Virus record (IMG/VR): IMGVR_UViG_3300009129_000047
Coordinates: 1-36,121 of that record
Strand: one strand, 5' to 3'
Source: a virus
Length of the DNA stretch: 36,121 nt
Shown here: piece by piece, positions 1 to 8,521 of the stretch
Numbering within the stretch: position 1 is the first letter of the stretch
Layout of the letters: the number at the start of each line of letters is the position of its first letter
The notes under the pieces: generated by a model
Told to the model about the DNA's origin: nothing
What the model saw: only the letters and a program-made list of their open reading frames with translations
The model's database searches: none
Position numbers and translations under genes: made by a program

Positions 1-34
1 GCGTTAAAATCTCTAGCAATAATCACGCCCAAAC
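1..34. repeat. terminal direct repeat, left copy
   Basis: The first 34 bases recur at 36088-36121 with a single difference (C at 26, T at 36113). This marks the two ends of the window as the same place in a circular or circularly assembled phage genome. The joined ends lie between the HNH nuclease gene and terS, where cos sites usually sit in phages of this type. Confidence 0.9.
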
Positions 35-108
35 CGTCCGGGTAGGAAATAAAACGCGAGCGCAGTTAGAAAGTTTTCATAAATGAACATTTGAGCAGTG
101 GAACGAAA
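35..108. other. untranslated leader of terS, possible terminase-binding region
   Basis: Non-coding stretch between the terminal repeat and the terS start. It includes CCGTCCGGG near 37-45 and an A/T-rich run. By position it is where the small terminase would be expected to bind DNA next to cos. No promoter is obvious, in keeping with read-through late transcription from 28.8 kb across the joined ends. Confidence 0.35.
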
Positions 109-555
109 ATGAGTGCAAAGAAACCAACGGCATTAAAGTTGCTGCAAGGCACCTATGATAAGAGTCGTGCTGTTGAGAATGAACCAGTTTATGACGCGCC
201 AGCAACAACGGAAGCACCCGAACATTTTGATGGCTTAGCATTGCTTAAATGGAATGAGCTAGCGCCGCTCTTAACCAAGACGGGCGTATTGACCGAAACC
301 GACTTACACAACCTCGAGGCTTTTTGTCTTGCTTATCAGCAATTCAGATTAGCTCAAAGATTAATTGATCAAGAAGGCTTTGTTGTTGATAGTGCTGGCG
401 GTGTTAAGAAAAACCCGGCTGTTACGGTTTCCCATGAGGCCCAAAGGAACATGCTTTCGTTTGGCGCTGCATTAGGTTTGGACCCTGCTTCGAGAACAAA
501 AATAAACGGCAAGCCGGAGCAAAAGAAAGCTAATCCTTTCGATAAGAAAAAATGA
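109..555 (+). CDS. terS: terminase small subunit, P27 family
   Basis: This is the DNA-recognition subunit of the packaging motor, which binds near cos and hands DNA to the large subunit. The 148-residue product opens MSAKKPTALKLLQGT; the KPTALKLLQG signature is typical of the P27/Terminase_4 family. A basic tail (about residues 130-148, many Lys) may contact DNA or TerL. A TTG at 91 lies in frame, but the ATG at 109 gives the family-typical N terminus and is preferred. The stop overlaps the start of terL by 4 bases (ATGA), so the two are translationally coupled. The HNH gene at the other end of the window completes the usual HNH-terS-terL trio. Confidence 0.93.
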   Translation: MSAKKPTALKLLQGTYDKSRAVENEPVYDAPATTEAPEHFDGLALLKWNELAPLLTKTGVLTETDLHNLEAFCLAYQQFRLAQRLIDQEGFVVDSAGGVKKNPAVTVSHEAQRNMLSFGAALGLDPASRTKINGKPEQKKANPFDKKK

Positions 556-2234
556 CGTATTACCAAAAAGCCGTTCAATACGCGTTTGATATTGTTGGCG
601 GTGAAATAAGATCGTGCAAAGCGGTTTATCAAGCTTGTGAGCGATTTATTAACGACATTGAACTTGCTGAAACTAAAGCTTTTAAATATTACTTTAATCC
701 AAGCCACGCAGATCATTTGTGCGAGTTTATCGAAAACTTGCCACACACTAAGGGCGCTTGGGCCAGTAAGAAAGAGCTAATAAAGCTAGAGCCATGGCAG
801 TGTTTGATATTATGCAACATTGGTGGCTGGCTAGAGAAAGGCACCGATAAGCGCAGGTTTAGGAAAGCCTATATCCAAGTGGCGCGAAAGAATGGCAAAT
901 CAATTTTTGCGGCTGGCATTGGCTTATATATGCTTACGGCCGATGGTGAGTTTGGCTCTGAAGTTTATTGCGGCGCAACCAATGAAAAGCAAGCTTTTGA
1001 AGTGTTTACGCCTGCTCGAATCATGTGTGAGCGAACACCGGATCTATTAGATCATTTTGGCGTTGATGTTTTTAAGCGCGTCATTAGCAGGGCAGAAGAT
1101 AACGCCAAGTTTGAGCCGGTTATAGGCAATCCACCGGACGGCGCAAGCCCACATTGTGGCATTGTTGACGAGTACCACGAACACCAGTCGAATATCACCG
1201 TTGAAACTTTTGAAACGGGTATGGGTGCGCGGGCAATGGAAGGTTCACCGCTTCTTTTGATTATCACGACAGCAGGCCACAACTTAGATGGCCCTTGCTT
1301 TGATGAATACCAGATATGTAAAAAGGTTCTGGAAGGTTCTGAAAAAGACGAAAGGTTGTTTGCGATCATTTACGAGCTTGACGAAAGCGACGAATGGACC
1401 GACCCGGAAAACTTAATAAAAGCTAACCCAAATTTAGACGTATCAGTTTCAAAAGACTTTTTGATTGATTCGTTAGAGGTCGCAAAGAAAGACACTAAGC
1501 GTCAAAACTCTTTCAAAACTAAACACCAAAACCGATGGGTTAACGCGGCCGCAAGCTGGCTTAACTTTGAAGAATGGCGCAAATGTGGCGAAGAGTTAAG
1601 CGAAGACGATTTTGTAGGCTGGGATTGCATACACAGCATAGACCTTGCCAGCAAGTGCGACATAGCTGCGTACGTTAAAACGTTTTTTAAATATCTCGAT
1701 GGAAAGTTGCATTATTACTGCTTTCCAAAGTTCTTTTTGCCTTCCGAGGCGGTTATAAGCGACAAAAGCGGCAAGTATGCAAGGTGGTTAAAAGCTGGTT
1801 ATTTAATCCAGACCGAAGGCCAAGAAATAGATTTTGAATTTATTAAAAAGCATATTTTAGAAGACTCTAAAAAGTTTGGTGCTTTAGAGGTTGCCTTTGA
1901 CCCTTGGAACTGCACAAAGATAGCTCAGGAATTAGCTGAAGAAGGTTTGCTTGTCGTGGAGTTTGGCCAAACCACTAAAAATATGAGCGGGCCTATGTAT
2001 GAATGTGAAGGCGCAATAAAAGCGGGGCGTTTTCATCATCCTGGAAATGATGCGTTTGACTGGATGGCGTCAAATGTTGTTGTGAAGCCAGACCATAACG
2101 ACAACATTTTTCCTAGAAAAGAAAGAGCGAGCGCAAAAATTGACGGCGCTGTATGCATGATAATGGGTGTTGCCCGCGCAATGTCTTACGAAGATAAGAC
2201 AACAGATTACACAGATGGATTAATGGTTTTATGA
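552..2234 (+). CDS. terL: terminase large subunit, HK97-like (Terminase_1)
   Basis: ATP-driven packaging motor and nuclease of 560 residues. The N-terminal ATPase has a Walker A-type motif ARKNGKS at about 111-117 and a Walker B motif GIVDEYHEH at about 203-211. The C-terminal RNase H-fold nuclease shows acidic residues in SIDLAS (D364), AFDPWN (D450) and KIDGA (D531), matching the three metal-binding aspartates expected. Length is normal for HK97-type TerL. It starts inside the terS stop codon and ends overlapping a small membrane protein gene by ATGA. It docks on the portal encoded at 2384. Confidence 0.96.
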   Translation: MTYYQKAVQYAFDIVGGEIRSCKAVYQACERFINDIELAETKAFKYYFNPSHADHLCEFIENLPHTKGAWASKKELIKLEPWQCLILCNIGGWLEKGTDKRRFRKAYIQVARKNGKSIFAAGIGLYMLTADGEFGSEVYCGATNEKQAFEVFTPARIMCERTPDLLDHFGVDVFKRVISRAEDNAKFEPVIGNPPDGASPHCGIVDEYHEHQSNITVETFETGMGARAMEGSPLLLIITTAGHNLDGPCFDEYQICKKVLEGSEKDERLFAIIYELDESDEWTDPENLIKANPNLDVSVSKDFLIDSLEVAKKDTKRQNSFKTKHQNRWVNAAASWLNFEEWRKCGEELSEDDFVGWDCIHSIDLASKCDIAAYVKTFFKYLDGKLHYYCFPKFFLPSEAVISDKSGKYARWLKAGYLIQTEGQEIDFEFIKKHILEDSKKFGALEVAFDPWNCTKIAQELAEEGLLVVEFGQTTKNMSGPMYECEGAIKAGRFHHPGNDAFDWMASNVVVKPDHNDNIFPRKERASAKIDGAVCMIMGVARAMSYEDKTTDYTDGLMVL

Positions 2235-2383
2235 AGCATTTAGCAGACGTTTTGTTTTTACTTGGGCTGCTTTTGTCTAGTTTTGGCATTTATCACGAGT
2301 TTTCACCCAATTATGCGGCGATTTTTAGCGGTTTAGTGCTGCTTTTAGTCGGTTTTTTCGCAGCTTTTAAGGTTAAAAAGTAG
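2231..2383 (+). CDS. small two-helix membrane protein between terL and portal
   Basis: A 50-residue ORF beginning MKHLADVLFLLGLLL and ending AAFKVKK. Its ATG sits in an ATGA overlap with the terL stop and its TAG is followed immediately by the portal ATG, so it is packed exactly between two certain genes. It is almost entirely hydrophobic, with two likely transmembrane segments (about 6-20 and 29-46) joined by a short polar turn. Small membrane ORFs are often seen at this place in related siphophages, but their role is unknown. It may affect lysis timing or simply be a moron. Confidence 0.75.
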   Translation: MKHLADVLFLLGLLLSSFGIYHEFSPNYAAIFSGLVLLLVGFFAAFKVKK

Positions 2384-4051
2384 ATGATTTTAGACCGTAT
2401 TTTTGGAACTGAAGAGCGAAGCGGGTTAAAACAGCCCGCCGGTTGGTTAAGTGAACTTTTTGCCACTGGATCGAATTATAGTGGTGTTACTGTAAACGAA
2501 AGTAATGCAATGCAGCTTTCCGCCGTTGCTTCAGCAGTCAATGTAATTAGTAACGGTATAGCTTCCCAGGCTTTGCGGCCTTTCTCTAAAAAAGCCGAAG
2601 TCACAAACCTGGCGCAAGATCACGCAACGTATAAGCTACTTTCAAAGCGCGCCAATGATCACATGAGCGCTTTTACGTTTATTCAGCTTTTGCAATCTCA
2701 TGCTTTACGATGGGGTAATGGTTTTGCTTGGATCGATTGGGGCCAGACTGGAAAGCCAAAAGCGCTTTGGCCTCTTAACCCTTCGGCGACTCAACTGCTC
2801 AGCAAAAATGGCCGCTTAATTGTTGATACGCTAATCGATGGGAAACAATTCTCTTTCCCTTATGAACAAATAATTCATATAAAAGCGCTGGGCAGCGATG
2901 GCTTGAACGGTGTTTCGCCGATCCGCCAACATGCGGAAGAGCTAGGCATCCAAATTGCTGCGCAGAATTTCGGCGCTGAGTTTTTCGGAAACGGCGCAAC
3001 GGTTCAAGGTGTTATACAGCACCCAGGGAAGCTTACAGAAGAGGCCAGAAAGGCGATTAAAGATAGCTGGTCTAATGCCTTTAGTGGTTCTGGAAATCGC
3101 CACAAAACGCCAGTCTTGCCCGATGGCATGGACTATAAACGCGTAGGCATTCCACCGGAAGAGGCGCAATTCTTAGAAACTCGTAAATACGGTGATACGA
3201 AAATCGCCCAAATTTATAACGTGCCACCACATATGATTGGCGATCTTTCTAAAGCGACCTTTTCGAATATCACCGAAGAAACTATGAACTTTGTTCGCCG
3301 CACGTTAAATCCTTGGTTTGTGCAGTGGGAACAAGAGCTTGATTATAAATTGTTTTCGACCATCGAACAGAATCGGCTTTTTGTAAAATTCGATAAAGCG
3401 GATATTTTGAAAGGCACACCGAAAGAAGAGGCAGAAAAAGACGTTTCTTTGATTAATGGCGGCATTTTGACGAGAAACGAAGCGCGAACGGCGCGTGGTT
3501 TAAATCCTATTGATGGCTTGGACGAGATTTTAGTCCCGTTAAATATGGTTGAAATGTCTGAAGCGGTTAAAGCTCAAGAACCGGAGCCAGAGCCAGAGCC
3601 AGAGCCAGAGAGACAACCAGAGCCAGAGCCAGAGCCAGAAGCGCAAGAGCAAAACAGCATCGACTTTGGGCCGTTAGTTCACCGCTTTGCTGAACAGCTT
3701 ACGAACGCGGAAAAAGGCGTATCTAAAAAAGATCAGCTTTTAAAATGGCGGAATGGTGACGCGTCCAAATTTATCGAAAGGCACCTAAAGCCTTTGGCTA
3801 AATCTTTAAATAAGCCAGCGGTACTAGATGAGTTTACACGCCAGTATAACGACATTGTTTTAAAAGCCGGTTTGCTGCTTGATGAGCAAATGATTGCTAG
3901 AACTCTTGAATCATTAATCAATGAGACTGATGAAGGGGGTTTGTTTCGTTTGACCGATGACGAGCAAAGACGCTTAGCAATCGCAGAAGCGCAAAAGCTC
4001 TACCCTGAATTGTCGAAAGAAGCTATTGAAGGCTTGGTGAATGAATCCTGA
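2384..4051 (+). CDS. portal protein, HK97 gp3-like
   Basis: Dodecameric vertex ring through which DNA enters and leaves the capsid. The core (about residues 1-395) fits the HK97/lambda-type Phage_portal family: [20 protein letters not shown] near the N terminus, [18 protein letters not shown], and [21 protein letters not shown]-like text in the middle. At 555 residues it is roughly 130 longer than typical. The excess is a Glu-Pro repeat linker (about 399-424) and an alpha-helical C-terminal domain. It starts directly after the small membrane gene and overlaps the next gene by 11 bases. The tail could be a scaffold or protease-interaction region (inference). Confidence 0.94.
   Translation: MILDRIFGTEERSGLKQPAGWLSELFATGSNYSGVTVNESNAMQLSAVASAVNVISNGIASQALRPFSKKAEVTNLAQDHATYKLLSKRANDHMSAFTFIQLLQSHALRWGNGFAWIDWGQTGKPKALWPLNPSATQLLSKNGRLIVDTLIDGKQFSFPYEQIIHIKALGSDGLNGVSPIRQHAEELGIQIAAQNFGAEFFGNGATVQGVIQHPGKLTEEARKAIKDSWSNAFSGSGNRHKTPVLPDGMDYKRVGIPPEEAQFLETRKYGDTKIAQIYNVPPHMIGDLSKATFSNITEETMNFVRRTLNPWFVQWEQELDYKLFSTIEQNRLFVKFDKADILKGTPKEEAEKDVSLINGGILTRNEARTARGLNPIDGLDEILVPLNMVEMSEAVKAQEPEPEPEPEPERQPEPEPEPEAQEQNSIDFGPLVHRFAEQLTNAEKGVSKKDQLLKWRNGDASKFIERHLKPLAKSLNKPAVLDEFTRQYNDIVLKAGLLLDEQMIARTLESLINETDEGGLFRLTDDEQRRLAIAEAQKLYPELSKEAIEGLVNES
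3579..3642 (+). repeat. GAGCCA hexamer repeat coding Glu-Pro linker in portal
   Basis: Tandem GAGCCA units, interrupted once by AGACAACCA, encode an alternating Glu-Pro stretch. Such a repeat is prone to length change by slippage in whole codons. It separates the conserved portal core from an extra C-terminal domain. Confidence 0.9.
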
Positions 4052-4949
4052 ACTTAGAAAAGCGTTAGACAAAGAGCTTTTAGAAACCCGAAAAAAAGCC
4101 GTTTCAGGTGTAAGGGTTGAAGGTCTTGAAGATATGCTTGACCGCGCACAAATACCAGGCCCGCAAGGTCCGAAGGGCGAACAAGGCCCGCAAGGTCCGA
4201 AGGGCGAACAGGGCCAGAGAGGTGAGCAAGGCCCAAAAGGTGATAAAGGCGAACCAGGCCCGAAAGGTGAGCAGGGTCTAGATGGTAAGCAGGGCGAGCC
4301 AGGTCGAGACGGCCAAAAGGGTGATAAGGGCGATATTCCAAAGCACCAAACAAACGCGGGCAAGATAAGGTTCGAACAACCTAACGGCAAGTGGGGCGCA
4401 TGGGTTGCACTTAAAGGCGCTGGTTCCACGGTTTACATGGGCGGCGGCTCGTCCGCGCAGGCCACTGGATTCTTTGGTTTCATTGACTATAACGACACTT
4501 CAGGGCCTACTAGTCTGGTAGCAGATACATGGACTGATATCCCAAATAACGGATTAGGTGCTTTCACTAATAAGACATATAAGCCTGAGAAGATCAATGA
4601 AATTCTGGATACCAGTACAGGTTACCTAGACTTCACAGAATTACCTCTAGGTAGTGAGCTTGTCGTACGTAATGACTTTACTGTGACACCATCAACAAAC
4701 AATTGCTTACTTGAAGCAAGGTATTTGCTAGGTGATGGTGCAGGGGAGTATCCATTACAGTTCTGGTCTGAACGATTAGACAGTGGTAGTGGTATTCCTT
4801 ATCAACGAGTTACAAGCTTCCCCATCTACATGGGTGATTTAAACACACAACAAAACCCAGGAAAGATGCAGGTTAGACTTTCTACAGCAGGTAGTGTTGT
4901 GAACGCAGGTGTTTATGTCTCTATAAGGGTGAACCAAGGTGAGTATTAA
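4041..4949 (+). CDS. collagen-like fibre protein with C-terminal jelly-roll-like domain
   Basis: Predicted trimeric surface fibre of 302 residues. Residues 1-39 form a helical, charged N terminus. Residues 40-99 are twenty Gly-X-Y triplets (GPQ, GPK, GEQ and similar), a collagen-like triple helix. Residues about 135-302 are beta-rich ([25 protein letters not shown]) and end in a strand typical of trimeric C1q/TNF-like knobs; that fold is inferred, not proved. The ATG lies 11 bases inside the portal gene. The place between portal and protease is unusual for a fibre, so a head fibre or relocated receptor-binding protein is possible. Composition changes at about 4460: the front half resembles the rest of the phage, while the back half is CpG-poor. 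Confidence 0.75.
   Translation: MNPELRKALDKELLETRKKAVSGVRVEGLEDMLDRAQIPGPQGPKGEQGPQGPKGEQGQRGEQGPKGDKGEPGPKGEQGLDGKQGEPGRDGQKGDKGDIPKHQTNAGKIRFEQPNGKWGAWVALKGAGSTVYMGGGSSAQATGFFGFIDYNDTSGPTSLVADTWTDIPNNGLGAFTNKTYKPEKINEILDTSTGYLDFTELPLGSELVVRNDFTVTPSTNNCLLEARYLLGDGAGEYPLQFWSERLDSGSGIPYQRVTSFPIYMGDLNTQQNPGKMQVRLSTAGSVVNAGVYVSIRVNQGEY
4158..4337 (+). repeat. collagen-type Gly-X-Y repeat, 20 triplets
   Basis: A 9-base periodicity encodes 20 consecutive Gly-X-Y triplets. The first two blocks are nearly identical copies of a 27-base unit starting GGCCCGCAAGGTCCG. The G- and C-rich strand also opens long false ORFs on the reverse strand. Confidence 0.95.
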
Positions 4950-6228
4950 AATCTATAAAGATTCATCAGCAAACGCTATCTTTATTGAAGATGCAAACGG
5001 GGTTCAATTCTTGAATAGCCTACAGGCCACTGTAACTAACGGCGCTTGTAATGTCCGTGATTTAGCTAAAGATATCGATATTGTAACTGAACAAGCTTAC
5101 ACTGAGTTTGTGGATGAAAATGACAATGCCTACGGTGCAGATTCCACAGATGTGTGTAATGCACTAAATACACTCTTCTCTGCGTCAGGTACGGCAGGTT
5201 CAGAGCTACCTAGTATCACTTCAAGCTTAGCAATAAGCCTAGTGCAAGGTGAGACTCTTAACTACGAGTTAACAGCAGACTATGGTGTAGGTTACGAGTG
5301 GGACTTATCAAATGTATCTGGTGTGACTACCGTAGAGGGTAACAACCGGAAGATCATTGGTGGTAGTTCCCTTACAGCAGGCTCTTATAACATCCCTGTT
5401 AAGGCTATCAACTATAACGGTGAAGATTCTGAAACTATTGTACTTACTGTTAGTACACCACCTTTTGCCAACACTAAGTCAGTTCAATTTAATAATCAGG
5501 ATTGGTTAGGTGCTAACGCTGGTATCTTGCAAAATGTTTTAGGACGTTCCAGTAACGGATCTGGATCTTCAGATGCTTGGTCTATTAGCTTTTATTGGAA
5601 GGGAAGCACAGCAAATCAAGGTCAAACGATCCTTTATTTTGGTGATAACGATGTGACCAATGGAGGTTACATTCAGTTGATGCAGATTAATAGCAGCGGC
5701 AATAAGTTGCTTAGGCTCAGATACGGCAGTAACAATAACAATCTGAGGATTCAAACCCCAGCGGGTGCTATAACCGCGAACACTTGGCATCATGTTTTAA
5801 TCACTTATGATGGAGGCGTTACTGGTTCTTCTTCTGGTGATCTATCTAACTACTATTCACGATTCAAAATCTTTATCGATGGATCGGAGCAAACTACTAA
5901 TAACAGTCATTCAAACTACGGTTACACTGCTTCGATTGATCCAGATAATTGGAGAGTGGGTAGATTCAGCTCTGGGAACTACATGCGAAGTGGTTCAAAA
6001 GTAGACGAACTTGCTATTTGGGACTCTGACCAGTCAGCTAATATAAGCGATATATATAATAGCGGCGCGCCCTTCGATTTAAGTACATTAACTACACAGC
6101 CTAAGCACTGGTGGCGAATGGGGGATGGTGACACATATCCATCCTTACAGGATAGCGGGACAGAGGCTAATTGTATATTTCAGATGTACAACATGACCTC
6201 TGCTGATATTGTTAGCGATGTTCCTTAA
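4939..6228 (+). CDS. LamG/concanavalin A-like lectin fold protein, putative adhesin
   Basis: A 429-residue protein with a GTG start overlapping the previous stop; AAGG sits just upstream. Residues about 1-75 form a small N-terminal domain ([18 protein letters not shown]). Residues about 90-172 look like an Ig-like or PKD-like beta sandwich ([17 protein letters not shown] ... IVLTVS). Residues about 180-400 carry LamG-3/ConA-like signatures: [38 protein letters not shown] and WWRMGDGD. Such domains usually bind glycans or decorate virions. It is paired with the collagen-like gene and is likely a partner in receptor binding. The front part is strikingly CpG-poor compared with neighbouring phage genes, which suggests acquisition from another phage. 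Confidence 0.8.
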   Translation: MSIKIYKDSSANAIFIEDANGVQFLNSLQATVTNGACNVRDLAKDIDIVTEQAYTEFVDENDNAYGADSTDVCNALNTLFSASGTAGSELPSITSSLAISLVQGETLNYELTADYGVGYEWDLSNVSGVTTVEGNNRKIIGGSSLTAGSYNIPVKAINYNGEDSETIVLTVSTPPFANTKSVQFNNQDWLGANAGILQNVLGRSSNGSGSSDAWSISFYWKGSTANQGQTILYFGDNDVTNGGYIQLMQINSSGNKLLRLRYGSNNNNLRIQTPAGAITANTWHHVLITYDGGVTGSSSGDLSNYYSRFKIFIDGSEQTTNNSHSNYGYTASIDPDNWRVGRFSSGNYMRSGSKVDELAIWDSDQSANISDIYNSGAPFDLSTLTTQPKHWWRMGDGDTYPSLQDSGTEANCIFQMYNMTSADIVSDVP

Positions 6229-6250
6229 TAAAAAGATTTAGGTGATATAG

Positions 6251-6373
6251 ATGGCTGGAAATATTGACATTAATTTAGGCGGTGTAGTTGATGGGCTATC
6301 TAAACCTTTAAATAGCCTATTTAGATCAGATGAAGAGAAGTCTAGAGCCAGACTAGCTATAAGCGAGAGATAG
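6251..6373 (+). pseudogene. N-terminal fragment of a second 3TM-type holin
   Basis: A 40-residue ORF (MAGNIDINLGGVVDGLSKPL ... SDEEKSRARLAISER) with a good ribosome site (AGGTGAT) ends 2 bases before the protease gene. The text resembles the soluble N terminus of phage 3TM holins, whose membrane part should follow but is missing. The intact holin at 29463 has the matching pattern LDKVVHTDEEKSDFWLKLL. In many phages a holin gene directly follows the tail-fibre genes, so this reads as the broken edge of a transferred fibre-holin cassette. It may still be translated. Confidence 0.6.
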
Positions 6374-6375
6374 AC

Positions 6376-6945
6376 ATGATTGAAATTGAAAGACGATTTT
6401 TTAAAAGCGAATTAAGAGCAGAAGACAGTAAGCCGGTTGCCGGTTATGGTTCTGTGTTTAACGCGCAATCTGAAGATTTGGGCGGTTTCCGCGAAATTAT
6501 TGCGCCGGGTGCTTTTGATGGTCGGTTAGACGATGATGTAAGGGCGCTATTCAATCATGATCCCAATTTGATTTTAGGCCGAACGAAATCAGGCACATTA
6601 AAATTAAGTGTTGATGATGAAGGTTTAAGATATGAGGTTGATTTTCCCAACACAACGCTAGCCAATGATTTGCGCACAAGCATACAGCGCGGTGATGTTG
6701 ATCAATCTAGTTTTGCTTTTACAGTAGATGAAGATGACTTTGAAGAGCGCGACGGCGTAATAATTCGCACGATTCACAAAGTTAAACGTTTATTCGATGT
6801 AAGCCCGGTAACTTATCCAGCTTACCCTGATGCGTCCGTGGGGGTTCGATCTCTTGAGAACTTCTTAAATAAGCGCGGCGCAAGCTCAGAAATCAAAGAG
6901 CTACACAAAGAACAGTTAGAGAAACTAAGAAATCCGAATTGGTAA
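6376..6945 (+). CDS. prohead maturation protease, HK97 gp4 family (S78)
   Basis: Serine protease of 189 residues that is packaged in the prohead and removes the capsid delta domain before DNA packaging. The motif AGYGSVFN opens the fold. FNHDPN supplies the catalytic His (H61), and DQSSFAF supplies the nucleophile Ser (S111 or S112), as in the U35/S78 family. SPVTYPAYPDASVGVRS is the usual C-terminal family text. It precedes its substrate, the major capsid gene, but a strong terminator hairpin lies between them. It would normally follow the portal directly; here 2.3 kb of fibre genes intervene. Confidence 0.95.
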   Translation: MIEIERRFFKSELRAEDSKPVAGYGSVFNAQSEDLGGFREIIAPGAFDGRLDDDVRALFNHDPNLILGRTKSGTLKLSVDDEGLRYEVDFPNTTLANDLRTSIQRGDVDQSSFAFTVDEDDFEERDGVIIRTIHKVKRLFDVSPVTYPAYPDASVGVRSLENFLNKRGASSEIKELHKEQLEKLRNPNW

Positions 6946-6981
6946 ACCGCGTTCCGTTGAACGATTGCCAAATCGAAAACA

Positions 6982-7004
6982 GCCCGCCATAAGCGGGTTT
7001 TTTT
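6982..7004 (+). terminator. rho-independent terminator before the capsid gene
   Basis: CCCGC, a 5-base loop, GCGGG, then seven T. It lies between protease and capsid genes in an operon that must be read through. This suggests either partial termination relieved by Q-modified polymerase or a stabilising 5' end for capsid mRNA. Confidence 0.75.
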
Positions 7005-7028
7005 ATGTCAAAAAAAATAGGTGACAAC

Positions 7029-8234
7029 ATGAAACTACAAGATTTACTACAAGAACGCGGTCAACTTGCAACGCAAATGCGGGACATGCACAAAACCGCA
7101 GAAAAAGAAGACCGAGGCTTTAGCGCAGAAGAACGCGAAAGCTGGGACAAAATGTCGGATAAAATCGACGAGCTAGACGGTCGAATCAAAGCAGAAGAAC
7201 GCGCTAGTTCTTTATCGGGCTACACTGCTGAAGATATCGAAGCAATGAAGCCTGAAGCTGTTCGAGAAAAAGAAGCTTCAGAAATTACCCAAGGCGATGC
7301 TTTCAGCGCTTTGTTACGTTCCACTGAAGTTGGTATGAATGGCCTTTCTGCTGAACAAAAACAAGCTTTAACGCGTGCGCAAGCGAAAGGCACCGATTCT
7401 GCTGGTGGCTATCTTGCTCCTGATGAATTTGCTAATGAAATCATTGTGGCTATGCAAGCATACGGCGGCATTCGTGGCGCTGCTAATGTTATGTCAACGG
7501 CTACGGGTAACACTTTAGATATCCCGACCAATGACGACACTAGCAACACTGGTTCAATTCTTGCTGAAAACACGCAAGACAGCGAACAAGATTTAACATT
7601 CGGAAACGTTCAAATGGGTGCATATAAATACACCTCGAATATTATCCGCGTTCCTGTTGAGCTTCTTCAAGATTCGGCATTTGATCTTGACGCTTACATT
7701 TCAAGTGCATTCGCTGAACGACTGGGCCGTGCTACTGCTGCACATTACGCAACAGGTACAGGTTCAAGCCAGCCACAAGGCTTGAGCGCTGCAACTTCAG
7801 GCGTCACAGCGGCGGCAACTGGCGCAGTTACTTACAATGAATTGCTTGACCTTAAACACGCGGTAGATCCTGCTTATCGTGGTAACGGCTCATTTGTTAT
7901 GAATGACGCCACTTTCCTTGCTGTTAAAAAGCTTGTTGATGGTAACAGCCGCCCGTTATGGCAGCCTGACATTGCACAAGGTACCCCAGGCTTGTTAGAT
8001 GGTTCGCCGTTTATCATTGATCAGGGTATGGCATCTATGGGAGCTAATGCTAAGCCAATTGTCTTTGGTGATGTTTCTGGCTATTGGATACGTGACGTTT
8101 CCGGTATTACTGTTCGCCGTTTGGTTGAGCGTTACGCTGATTATCATCAGGTTGGCTTTGTCGCAATCATGCGCACAGATGGCGCGATTGTAAATGGCAG
8201 CGGCTTACGCGCCATGACCATGGCCGCATCTTAA
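7029..8234 (+). CDS. major capsid protein, HK97 fold
   Basis: Shell protein of 401 residues. Residues about 1-65 (MKLQDLLQERGQLATQM ... DELDGRIKAEE) form the charged coiled-coil delta/scaffold domain removed by the protease at 6376. The HK97 fold starts near AKGTDSAGGYLAPDEF and runs to GAIVNGSGLRAMTMAAS, both typical of Phage_capsid (PF05065). An upstream in-frame ATG at 7005 abuts the terminator T-run; the ATG at 7029 has AGGTGA 5 bases before it and gives the normal start, so it is preferred. Terminator hairpins flank the gene on both sides. Confidence 0.95.
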   Translation: MKLQDLLQERGQLATQMRDMHKTAEKEDRGFSAEERESWDKMSDKIDELDGRIKAEERASSLSGYTAEDIEAMKPEAVREKEASEITQGDAFSALLRSTEVGMNGLSAEQKQALTRAQAKGTDSAGGYLAPDEFANEIIVAMQAYGGIRGAANVMSTATGNTLDIPTNDDTSNTGSILAENTQDSEQDLTFGNVQMGAYKYTSNIIRVPVELLQDSAFDLDAYISSAFAERLGRATAAHYATGTGSSQPQGLSAATSGVTAAATGAVTYNELLDLKHAVDPAYRGNGSFVMNDATFLAVKKLVDGNSRPLWQPDIAQGTPGLLDGSPFIIDQGMASMGANAKPIVFGDVSGYWIRDVSGITVRRLVERYADYHQVGFVAIMRTDGAIVNGSGLRAMTMAAS

Positions 8235-8253
8235 AAGCTGAGCAATAAACTAA

Positions 8254-8277
8254 GGGCGGCCTAGTGTCGCCCTTTTT
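8254..8277 (+). terminator. rho-independent terminator after the capsid gene
   Basis: GGGCGGC, loop CTAGT, GTCGCCC (7 pairs with one G-U), then five T and ATT. It stands 20 bases after the capsid stop. Together with 6982-7004 it brackets the most highly expressed gene of the operon. Confidence 0.8.
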
Positions 8278-8290
8278 ATTTGGTGGGTTT

Positions 8291-8521
8291 ATGAAAGTAG
8301 AAATGATAGTGGCTCAATGCGGGCCAGCAATCGACCGGAAGCCCAAAGATATTGTGGAAGTTTCCGAAAGAGAAGGGGCGGCACTAATTAAAAGTGGTGC
8401 AGCTAAGCCGGTTAAAAGTGCAAAAGTAGAAAAGGCTGTGATTAATGAAAATGAAGCTAGTGACGGAGCCAAAAAGCGAGCCGGTAAGCGTCCAACAATT
8501 AAAAAACCAGCTACGAATTGA
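8291..8521 (+). CDS. small basic protein between capsid and head-tail connector
   Basis: A 76-residue product starting MKVEMIVAQCGPAIDRKPK. Residues 1-45 match a pattern common in small proteins beside connector genes, a short beta region followed by VEVSEREGAALIKSGAAKPV, where the end reads 'residue choice, LIxxGAAxPV'. Residues 46-76 are lysine-rich and could contact DNA. An in-frame GTG at 8264 lies inside the terminator and is unlikely to be used. The gene overlaps the connector gene by 77 bases in another frame. Function is unknown; a head or neck accessory role is inferred from position. Confidence 0.7.
   Translation: MKVEMIVAQCGPAIDRKPKDIVEVSEREGAALIKSGAAKPVKSAKVEKAVINENEASDGAKKRAGKRPTIKKPATN

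Noticed and set aside
3974-4429. Long reverse-strand ORFs (also 4054-4353) rich in Pro, Gly, Leu
   Set aside because: They are the mirror of the Gly-X-Y repeat in the collagen-like gene; no ribosome site and no family resemblance.
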